From positions 1 to 59,034 of the forward strand of contig NZ_JANIIC010000064.1 in the NCBI RefSeq assembly GCF_024519315.1: a DNA stretch of 59,034 nt, written 5' to 3'. This DNA comes from Streptomyces malaysiensis subsp. samsunensis. GTDB taxonomy: Bacteria; Actinomycetota; Actinomycetes; Streptomycetales; Streptomycetaceae. Position numbers and translations under genes: made by a program. This document shows, in pieces, positions 52,798 through 59,034 of the stretch (the stretch's first letter is position 1; each line of letters begins with the position of its first letter). The notes below the pieces were generated by a model, which was given only the letters and a program-made list of their open reading frames with translations, did no database searches and had not been told where the DNA came from.

Positions 52798-53355
52798 GTG
52801 GGACAGATCGAGCAGGGATTGGAGCGGGCGTTGCGCACCCGACCCGTTCCTTCAAGCACCGAGGCACGCCTGCGATTTTTGCTAGCGGCGCACCGGGGTT
52901 CCACCTGGAGGGTCGCCGCCGTGCTGGGGGTGTCGCAGCGCACTGTGCAGCGGTGGGTGACGAAGAAGCCAGGAGCGCGTCGTCCGCCGGGTCCGATACA
53001 GCTCCGGGCGATCGAGGAAGCGGTCCTGGCCCGATGGCAGCCCCGGATACGGGCCCGTCGGCATGCACAGGCCGAAGCTAACGGGTTCGTCTTCCACACG
53101 AGGGCGCGATTCGGGTTCGCCGCGCCAGCAGGGTCTTCGGACGATCCGCGGGTGCGATGGATCGCCCAGGACCTGCCGGGAGAGGTGGCCCGGGAGCTGT
53201 TCGCCGCTCGGGATGCCGGCGCGGGCGAGCAGCAGCAGACGGTGATACTCGCCCGTGCGCTGGGGCATGCCTACTTTCGCGAATGGGGCCGCCGGGCCCA
53301 CGGTCTGCACGTCGCTTTCAGCGACGTCGAGTTCGCCGACTTCTCGATCGGCTGA
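52798..53355 (+). CDS. tpg: Telomere terminal protein Tpg
   Basis: 185 residues from a GTG with GGAGAGA upstream, the standard length of Streptomyces Tpg. Residues 35-60 are the helix-turn-helix WRVAAVLGVSQRTVQRWV. Then comes RWQPRIRARRHAQAEANGFV, the conserved core TRARFGFAAPAGSSDDPRVR, FAARDAGAGEQ, and the C-terminal HVAFSDVEFADFSI. Tpg is covalently attached to the 5' ends of linear Streptomyces replicons and primes filling of the 3' overhang, working with Tap. It is an isolated gene here, just left of the proposed end of element 2, and far from the Tap-like gene at the window start. Appears intact. Confidence 0.9.
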   Translation: MGQIEQGLERALRTRPVPSSTEARLRFLLAAHRGSTWRVAAVLGVSQRTVQRWVTKKPGARRPPGPIQLRAIEEAVLARWQPRIRARRHAQAEANGFVFHTRARFGFAAPAGSSDDPRVRWIAQDLPGEVARELFAARDAGAGEQQQTVILARALGHAYFREWGRRAHGLHVAFSDVEFADFSIG

Positions 53356-53387
53356 GTCTGCCCTGTCGAGCGAACGCGTCAGGGTGT

Positions 53388-54500
53388 TCAGCGTAGCGAG
53401 AGCCTGACGCGACTGGCCGGCACCGCTTTGTACCTCTCAGCTTCCTGCCGCTCGCGCCAGTCCCACTCCACACGCCCGACCGGGCCTTGGCGGCGGGCCG
53501 CGGGCGGCTGGGGCGGGCGCAGTCTGGCCGTCTCCGCAACGCCCAGCAGGTGCGCACGGTCACCTGGCGCGGCGAGCAGTTCCTGGTCCTCACCGGAGAC
53601 GAGTCGGGTGAAGCAGGCCGCGGCCCGCAGGAAGATGCCTGCCCAGGGCGGTACGGGGTAGGCGGCGCAGCCGTCGGTGTAGCGGGCGCGGTCGTGCAGG
53701 GCGAGCGTGGCCGCAGCGTCGTCGTAGTCGCGGGGGCGGGCGGTGGCGAGTTGCTGGAGGGAGGCGCCGGTGATCAGTGCGGCGGCGACGGCCGCAGCCA
53801 GGCGAGGGTGTGCGGTCGCCGTGTGCAGCCGGTGGGCGACTCGCTGCGCGGTGGGCGCGGTGAGAGGCGCGGGCGGTGGGCGGTGCCGCCAGGCGATCGG
53901 GGGTGGCGTGCGCGGGTCGGTGCAGGGGCGGGGACTGTCGTAGGAGACGAGGCGGTCCAGTGCGGGCAGGGTGAGCCATCGGCTGGCCGGCTCGGTGGGC
54001 TCGTCTGCGGCCGGGGATTCGGCGATAGGTGTGCCGTAGTAGTGGCGGCGGGCTGCCTCGAAGTCGGCGGTGAGGGAGTAGTCGGCCGTCCGCAGGGCCT
54101 GGTGCAGAGCGGCGGGAAGGTGAGGGCGGTGGCAGACCAGGGTCGGGTGGATACCGGTGAGGGCCTGTAGCTGCAGCAGGCGCATCGTGCGGCGGGTGGT
54201 GAGGCGGTGGGCGCGCAGGGCGGTCAGCCGGGTGACGGGCAGGGCGGTCATCCAGGCGGCAGCGGCTTCCCAGGCGGGCTGACGGCCGGCGGGAAAGCGG
54301 CCCGGGAGCAGGGGCGGCTTGCCCAGAGCGGCGAGAAGGTCGTGGGCGAGGCCGGTCTCGCTCGTGGTGCCCGGACCGGGGTGCGGGGTGATCCGGCCGA
54401 ACGGCGGATGGTGGGCGGCCAGGGCAGTGTGCGTGTGCAGCGCGTCGTCGTGACGGTCGAGAACCACGGTGACGGACGGCAGCGGCGGGGCGGGAGGCAT
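53388..54500 (-). CDS. Walker-less TnsC-like accessory protein, member 3
   Basis: 370 residues, ATG at 54500, 15 bases after the ATPase stop. Shared with the two element 1 proteins: LDRHDDALHTHTALAAHHPP, GRITPHPGP, LAHDLLAALGK, TALRAHRLTTRRTMRLLQLQ and HPTLVCHRPH. No Walker A or B is present, although the spacing matches the ATPases of both loci. The C-terminal part has HPRLAAAVAAALITGASLQQ, YDDAAATLALHDRARY and VPPWAGIFLRAA, the outline of a tyrosine-recombinase core (helix with TGxxxxxL, strand, then P-x-x-L-R) but without catalytic Arg or Tyr at the usual places. Conservation at two loci shows this family belongs to the transposon. Function unknown. Confidence 0.55.
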   Translation of the reverse strand: MPPAPPLPSVTVVLDRHDDALHTHTALAAHHPPFGRITPHPGPGTTSETGLAHDLLAALGKPPLLPGRFPAGRQPAWEAAAAWMTALPVTRLTALRAHRLTTRRTMRLLQLQALTGIHPTLVCHRPHLPAALHQALRTADYSLTADFEAARRHYYGTPIAESPAADEPTEPASRWLTLPALDRLVSYDSPRPCTDPRTPPPIAWRHRPPPAPLTAPTAQRVAHRLHTATAHPRLAAAVAAALITGASLQQLATARPRDYDDAAATLALHDRARYTDGCAAYPVPPWAGIFLRAAACFTRLVSGEDQELLAAPGDRAHLLGVAETARLRPPQPPAARRQGPVGRVEWDWRERQEAERYKAVPASRVRLSLR

Positions 54501-54515
54501 GGGCGGTGCAGGTGG

Positions 54516-55259
54516 TCAGGCAAGGCGGCTGAAGGCCCAGCGCAGCAGCTCCTGGTCGACGCGGGCGCGGCCGGTGCGGGCCAGGGCGGTGCGGGTGTGG
54601 GCGGTCAGCTGAGCCCAGGCGCGGAAGTTGCCGTGGGCTGCGTGGCTGTCGGCGAAGGTGATGTCGTCGGGGTCGGCATCGGCCCAGACCGGGTGGAACA
54701 AAGGGATGACGTCGAGGACGTCTTCGGGGTTGAGGCGGGTGAAGTGCTGCCAGATGAAGATGCGGGAGGACAGCATCGGTTCGCGGCGCAGCACGGTGTG
54801 GCAGCCCTCGCCGCCGACGAAGATGATCGCGAGCTGGGTTGAGGGTTCGTCCGACAGGTAGCGGAAGTATTCGAACGCCTCTCCGTTGAGCCACTGGGCC
54901 TCATCGACGAGGAAGGTGCGGGGGCGTTCGGCCAGCGCGGTTTTCAGCAGGCGGTCGAACTCGCTGGGGTGGCGCGGCGGTTCGCCGGCCAGGTCGAGCG
55001 CGGTGAACAGCTCGTAGCGCACCGCGCGGGCGGTGGGCCGGGCCCGGAAGGTGATCTTGCGGACGTCCTCGTGCGGTTCGAGTGCGCGCAAGCAAATGTT
55101 GACGGCGAGGGTCTTGCCGAAGCCGGCGCCGCCGTGGATGCACATCATCGCGCGGGCGGCGACCGTGTCGGTGATGTTGTCCCGGGCGGTGAGCAGGGCC
55201 CGGGTGGTGACCACCGACGCATCGGGCAGGTCGACGTACTGGTAGGTGGCCGCGGTCAC
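54516..55259 (-). CDS. TnsC/MuB-like AAA+ ATPase of element 2
   Basis: 247 residues from a GTG at 55259 that overlaps TGA 55258-55256, the ancestral end of the transposase frame. Walker A is MCIHGGAGFGKTLAV (about residue 43), Walker B RTFLVDEAQWLNGEAFEYFR, and AIIFVGGEGCHTVLRRE is the sensor 1 region. It is closest in layout to ATPase 1 of element 1. It appears intact although its transposase is broken. The expected function is target-DNA binding and transposase activation. Confidence 0.72.
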   Translation of the reverse strand: MTAATYQYVDLPDASVVTTRALLTARDNITDTVAARAMMCIHGGAGFGKTLAVNICLRALEPHEDVRKITFRARPTARAVRYELFTALDLAGEPPRHPSEFDRLLKTALAERPRTFLVDEAQWLNGEAFEYFRYLSDEPSTQLAIIFVGGEGCHTVLRREPMLSSRIFIWQHFTRLNPEDVLDVIPLFHPVWADADPDDITFADSHAAHGNFRAWAQLTAHTRTALARTGRARVDQELLRWAFSRLA

Positions 55260-56958
55260 GAGGCGTCTCCGTCTTCAGTGGTCTGTTCGGCCGGTCCGGG
55301 CGGGCGCCCGGGGGCAGGTTCGGACGGAACGGGAGGAGGCCGGCCAGGCGCGGTCCGGGTAACGAGGGGAGGCGGGGTACGCCAGTCGGCCGGGGGCGCG
55401 GCGGGCGGAATGAGGTCCGGCATCGCCAGATCCGACAGGGCGGTGCCGGCGGACTAGGCGAGTTCGGCCTTGGCCTGCGCGGTGGTCAGCGCGCCGAGCC
55501 GCCGGGGCGCCTCGGGCTGGTTCACGGCGGCGTAGCGCTCGCGCTGGGAAGCCTCCAGGTCCTTCTTCAGACGGCGGGAGCGAGCGGCCCGCGCTCTACG
55601 TACGGCGCTGACCTGTTCCTCGGTGGCCTGATCGGCCAGCTCCGCAGACCCCAGGTAACGGCCGGTGGCCGCGTGGTAGACCTCGATCCGGTGATCATGG
55701 TGGGGGTGGGGCATGAAACGGACCCAGACCTGGATGCCGGCCTGACCGGTCATCCACGCGCTCACGTAGTCGCGTTTCCTGAAACGGACTCCGCGGGTGG
55801 TCAACGTGCGAGTGCCGGCGTCCTCCAGGGTGAACGTCCACAGATCTGCCGCGGGCACGTCCCGCAGCGGGGTGGGATCGTCCTGCCACGCCTCAAGCGG
55901 AGTCCTGCCCCGCAAGGGCGCGGGGTGATACTCGGTGTTCCACCACGAAGTCCAGGCCAGCCGGCCGGTGAAGTCCTCGAAGCCGAGCAGCACTTCGTCC
56001 TTTGGGCGGGAAACCCGTTTGCCGGGACGCGGCTGGCGGGCATAGCCGGGCAGCGCGGCCAGGAACATGCTCTCCACCGCCCGGTTCAACCCCTCCACCG
56101 TGCCCTTGAGATGGGGGGTGTAGGCGGGCAGGTTCTCCACCGTCACGTCCAGAAGATCGAACGCGGCGGTCACCGTCCGGGACAGGAAGTCCTTGCCGCG
56201 GTCCACCCGCACCTTTTGGGGCAGGCCGCCGAACGGGCCGTAAGGGTCCGCGCGCAGGACTGCGGAGCGCAGCGCGGCCAGCACCGACTCCCGCGACGGA
56301 TGCACCGGCGTGACCGCGACGCCGGTGATCGCGTTGGTGGCGCAGTCGGTGAACCAGGTGATCCACGGCCTGCGGGGCTTTCCGTTGACATCGACCAGCA
56401 CCGGGGCCTGCATGTGGTCGGTCTCCCATGCCTGGTTGCGCCAGCCCCGCGGCCGGGCCAGGAACACATCGTGTTTGCGCGCCGCCCGCTCGCCTTTCGC
56501 AAGTCCGGCCCGCTCCCCCGGCGTCAGGTCCCGCTGGATCGCCCGGTGCAGCGTCGGAATCGACGGAGGCGGCTCTCCCTCACCCCCGGCCGCGCGAGCA
56601 GCCAGCTCACGATGGGCCGCCGCGACGTTGCCCTTCCACAAGGCCAGCAGGCGGCGCACCTCCGAGGTGACGGTGAAGCGGTCCCTGCTCTGGGCCCGTG
56701 CCCCAGGCTCCGCGGCCGCGGACTCGTCGCGCTCGGCGGCGGCCAGCCACCGCCACACCGTGCGCTCCGTCACCTCCAACGCAGCCGTACATGACGGGAG
56801 GTCAATTTCTGTTCCTGCCGCAGGGCGAGCAGCCGGCGCACGGCAGGACCGCGCAGCGCCGACAGGGAGGAAGAAGGCAGGCCTCCCCGCGCGTCCGGAC
56901 CGTCCTCGCGCACGCCGGAACGGGAAGCGCCCTCTCCCGGCCCGGAAGCGCCGGTCAC
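55256..56958 (-). pseudogene. Mu/TnsB-type transposase of element 2, frameshift and amber codon
   Basis: A GTG at 56958 opens a frame with LSALRGPAVRRLLALRQEQ and LTSRHV, matching the N-terminus of the element 1 transposase. Near 56785 it shifts; another frame gives TAALEVTERTVWRWLAA and the full DDE core: Asp in WETDHMQAPVL, Asp in VRVDRGKDFLSRT, Glu in GTVEGLNRAVESM. A TAG at 55454 ends this frame at AKAELA, yet the same frame continues with SAGTALSDLAMPDLIPP to TGA at 55256, overlapping the ATPase start exactly as in element 1. So one frameshift and one nonsense change are needed to explain it. The 441-residue middle part alone could still be made. Confidence 0.75.
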
Positions 56959-57065
56959 AGCGGCCCCATCAACCGTGCGCAGGCCCGCTCCAGCATCCGG
57001 CGGTCCACTACCGCACGGCTCTTGCCGTAGATCTCGGCGGTCAGGTGCGAGGTGAAGCTTCCCCT
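56955..57065 (-). pseudogene. 3' end of a gene upstream of the element 2 transposase
   Basis: About 35 codons end LMGPL at TGA 56955-56957, overlapping the transposase GTG (GTGA). The sequence LTAEIYGKSRAVVDRRMLER looks like genuine coding sequence. It is cut at about 57065 by the IS3-family element. No family is recognised. In element 1 no gene precedes the transposase, so this is an additional component or flanking gene. Confidence 0.4.
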
Positions 57066-57388
57066 TGTGACTGGACACCTGGAAACTGGGACGTGAGGTT
57101 CCAGAGGAAGTAGTGCCAGGTGGGTAGTCAGTACTCGAAGCGGTATTCGGAGGAGTTCAAGCGGGACGCGATCACGTTGGCCCGCTCCTCCGACAAGACG
57201 ATCACCGAGGTCGCGCGGGATCTGGGCGTGAGCCCGGAGAGTCTGCGTGGCTGGGTGAAGCGTGACCGGATCGACCGGGGCGGGGGCACGTCGGGCGAAC
57301 TGACGAGCGCGGAGCGCGAGGAGCTGAGGCGGCTGCGCAGGCAGAACGCCGAGCAGCAGAAGACGATCGAGATCTTGAAAAAAGTATT
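57066..57388 (+). mobile_element. Left part of an IS3-family insertion sequence
   Basis: The left end is near 57066 (TGTGACTGGACACCTGG), where the transposon gene fragment stops. The body holds orfA only. Beyond the A-rich frameshift site (about 57378-57387) the IS3 sequence ends abruptly; no orfB is present. Confidence 0.5.
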
Positions 57389-57425
57389 CATGGCGCCGCT
57401 GCGCGGCGTCACCGTGGCGGGATGA
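57120..57425 (+). pseudogene. IS3-family OrfA, 3' end replaced
   Basis: The GTG-started product begins MGSQYSKRYSEEFKRDAITL and has the IS3 OrfA helix-turn-helix TITEVARDLGVSPESLRGW, then a leucine-zipper-like EELRRLRRQNAEQQKTIEIL. It reaches KK at the A-rich slippery site and then reads an unrelated tail to 57425. A normal OrfA continues with a short Ala/Phe-rich end and shifts into OrfB here. OrfB is missing, so the element is dead. Confidence 0.7.
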
Positions 57426-57687
57426 GAATCAGGGGTTCGCTCCCTGCTGTCCGCTTGGTCTGGGTAAACGCTCCGGCGACGCCACTGCCCGCCAGTCCCG
57501 CGCCACCTCGATCATGCAGGTGGTGCCGTCCGGCTGACGTCGGTGCGGTGTGGTACTGCGAGTCCGCAAAAAAGTATGACGCTGGGGCTTGAGGGATCGT
57601 TGACTGCTGCCACGAGCGCGAATCTCAGACTCTTCAACCAGTAGGCCCCCTCTCGGGCGGCACCGTGTGCGCGAGGAGGGCGGATTG
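57426..57687. other. Junction between IS3 remnant and IS110 element
   Basis: No convincing gene. AAAAAAGTAT occurs at 57378-57387 and again at 57568-57577, a 10-bp direct repeat 190 bases apart, possibly marking a small insertion or deletion. The IS110 left end should lie in the right half. Confidence 0.35.
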
Positions 57688-58926
57688 GTGGATGTGATCG
57701 TGGCTCGCTGCGCGGGCCTGGACGTGCACCGGGACACAGCGGTGGCCACCGTCAGGTCGCCGGGGAAGCGCCGGGGCAGCCGACATCAGGAGACACGGAC
57801 CATCGCCACGACGTTGCGGGGGCTGGCCGAGCTCGAGGACTGGCTGGTGGTAGAGCAGGTCGAACTCGTGGGCATGGAAGCCACCGGAATCTACTGGAAA
57901 CCGGTGTTCGCCGCGCTGGAAGACCGCCTGACCTGCTGGCTGTTGAACGCCGCGCACATGCACAACGTGCCCGGCCGCAAGACTGACGTGGCCGACTCCG
58001 CCTGGATCGCCCAACTCCTGGAACACGGCCTGGTGCGGCCCTCGTTCGTGCCGCCACCGGAGATGCGGGACCTGCGCGACCTGACCCGGACTCGCGCGGC
58101 AGCGACACAAGAGCGGACCCGGATGGTGCAGCGCCTGGAGAAGGTCCTCCAGGACGCCGGGATCAAGCTCACCTCGGTCGCCTCACAGGCGTACTCCAAA
58201 TCGGCCCGTGCCATGCTGGAGGCGCTGATCAGCGGGGAGCATGACCCCAAAGTGCTGGCAGGTCTGGCCAAGGGCCGCCTGCGCTCCAAGCACGACCAGC
58301 TCGTGGAGGCACTCGCGCACCGCTTCCGTATCGAGCACCATGGCGTCCTGGCCCGGCGCTTGCTGGACCATATCGACTCCCTCGATGCAGCGGTCGCCGA
58401 GCTGGACGCCGAGATCACCCGGCGTCTGACGCCGCACGCCGATCTCGTCGAGCTGATCTGCACGATTCCCGGTGTCGGGCCGAAGAACGTCCAGGTCCTC
58501 ATCGCCGAGATCGGGCTCGACATGGACATCTTCCCCACGGCCGGCCACCTGGCCTCGTGGGCCGGCATCTGCCCGGGCAACAACGCCTCGGGCGGCAAAC
58601 GCCGCCCCGGCCGCACCCGTCCGGGATCACGCTGGCTCAAGCAGGCCCTCACCGAAGCGGCCTGGGGAGCCGCCCGCACCAAAGGCACCTATCTGGCCGC
58701 CCACCATGCTCAGATCAAGGGCCGGGCCGGACGCTTCAAGGCCATCGGCGCCACCCGGCACGACATCATCATCGCCTACTGGCACATCGTCCACGACCAC
58801 GTGCCCTACCGAGACTTGGGCGCCGACTGGGCCCACCGCCGATTCTCACCCGAACACCGGGCCCGACGGCTCATCGCCCAACTGGAAGATCTCGGGCTGC
58901 GCGTCACCACAGAGCCCGCCCCCTGA
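57688..58926 (+). CDS. IS110-family transposase
   Basis: 412 residues from the GTG at 57688 with GAGGAGGG upstream; an in-frame GTG at 57667 is less likely. The N-terminal DEDD RuvC-like domain shows Asp in GLDVHRDTAVATV, Glu in VGMEATGIYWKPV and Asp in RKTDVADSAWIAQLL. The C-terminal domain has CTIPGVGPKNVQVLIAEIG and the Ser-containing GICPGNNASGGKRR, the conserved nucleophile region. IS110 elements move without long inverted repeats, and the non-coding ends form a bridge RNA that sets target and donor. All motifs are intact, so this is probably a functional copy. Confidence 0.88.
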   Translation: MDVIVARCAGLDVHRDTAVATVRSPGKRRGSRHQETRTIATTLRGLAELEDWLVVEQVELVGMEATGIYWKPVFAALEDRLTCWLLNAAHMHNVPGRKTDVADSAWIAQLLEHGLVRPSFVPPPEMRDLRDLTRTRAAATQERTRMVQRLEKVLQDAGIKLTSVASQAYSKSARAMLEALISGEHDPKVLAGLAKGRLRSKHDQLVEALAHRFRIEHHGVLARRLLDHIDSLDAAVAELDAEITRRLTPHADLVELICTIPGVGPKNVQVLIAEIGLDMDIFPTAGHLASWAGICPGNNASGGKRRPGRTRPGSRWLKQALTEAAWGAARTKGTYLAAHHAQIKGRAGRFKAIGATRHDIIIAYWHIVHDHVPYRDLGADWAHRRFSPEHRARRLIAQLEDLGLRVTTEPAP

Positions 58927-59034
58927 GCACAAGCGTCGGCCGACTGTCGCGGGGCGCTTCCACCTGCCTGCTCGAGCGTGGATTCATATCTCAGCGGCGG
59001 CCTTCTTCGCCAGGGACAGCGACCGGTGAGCGAA
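58927..59034. other. Right flank of the IS110 gene at the window edge
   Basis: About 110 bases after the transposase stop. It should contain the IS110 right end. No other feature is visible before the window stops. Confidence 0.35.

Larger units (their letters stand above)
53364..57065 (-). mobile_element. Element 2: decayed relative of element 1
   Basis: Contains a homologous transposase, one TnsC-like ATPase and one Walker-less accessory protein, plus the 3' end of a further gene. The proposed left end TGTCGAGCGAACGCGTC starts at 53364, between tpg and the last gene. The right part is cut by an IS3-family element at about 57066. The transposase carries a frameshift and an amber codon. Confidence 0.55.

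Noticed and set aside
1..59034. tRNA genes, rRNA genes or CRISPR arrays
   Set aside because: No cloverleaf-like sequence with an adjacent integrase, no rRNA sequence and no spaced repeats were noticed by eye. A tRNAscan or CRISPR search could not be run.

Overview
The window is high-GC DNA with the codon bias, Shine-Dalgarno sites and gene families of Streptomyces or a close relative. Several features point to the arm of a linear replicon (linear plasmid or chromosome end). Bases 1-85 hold nested palindromes that on the bottom strand fold into hairpins with GCA loops, the known form of Streptomyces telomeres. Next to them is a two-gene operon whose larger product carries the C-terminal domain of the telomere-associated protein Tap. 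A canonical terminal-protein gene (tpg) lies at 52.8 kb. Two truncated Tap-region-type helicases with helicase-associated (HA) domains also occur. The right edge ends in insertion sequences.

Layout. 0-3.3 kb: candidate telomere and a tap/terminal-protein-like pair. 3.7-16.8 kb: a defence-type island, all on the minus strand. It is a Wadjet (JetABCD) operon of the DUF2397/DUF2398/SMC/DUF2399 type, flanked by two genes that share the same PD-(D/E)XK-like nuclease domain, once alone and once fused to a UvrD-type helicase. jetC, and probably the end of jetA, are frameshifted as given. 17.1-18.1 kb: small genes, partly decayed. 18.4-32.2 kb: a compact biosynthetic cluster. Seven minus-strand genes encode an M20 peptidase, a permuted ATP-grasp enzyme, an MFS exporter, two Fe(II)/2-oxoglutarate dioxygenases, a GSA-aminomutase-like class III aminotransferase and an opine dehydrogenase. 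Five divergent plus-strand genes encode an XRE regulator, an ImmA/IrrE-type protease, a MAB_1171c-type membrane protein, an AbgT transporter and an ATP-grasp amino-acid ligase. A duplicated operator-like palindrome lies in the divergent promoter. No product is recognised; a small amino-acid-derived pseudopeptide made without NRPS modules is the simplest reading.

32.5-57.1 kb: three DDE transposons of the Mu/Tn7/Tn5053 type in different states. Element 1 (32.5-40.4 kb) has a Mu/TnsB-like transposase, two TnsC/MuB-like ATPases and four accessory genes in one overlapping operon. Element 2 (53.4-57.1 kb) is a decayed relative. Two accessory proteins of element 1 and one of element 2 form a family that looks like TnsC ATPases that have lost both Walker motifs and gained a recombinase-like C-terminal region. 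I know of no description of this family, and it is the best candidate for a new system here. Element 3 (42.2-49.8 kb) encodes a TnsA-like protein without visible catalytic residues, TniA, a TniB broken by a stop codon, and a TniQ fused to five HA domains. HA domains are the same domains carried by the truncated helicases that abut the right ends of elements 1 and 3, which suggests targeting to, or capture from, telomeric helicase genes.

57.1-59.0 kb: a broken IS3-family orfA and an intact IS110-family transposase. No tRNA, rRNA or CRISPR array was seen. Several disablements (jetC, jetA, TniB, element 2 transposase, small ORFs at 17-18 kb) are single-base changes. Real decay and sequencing error cannot be separated from one sequence.
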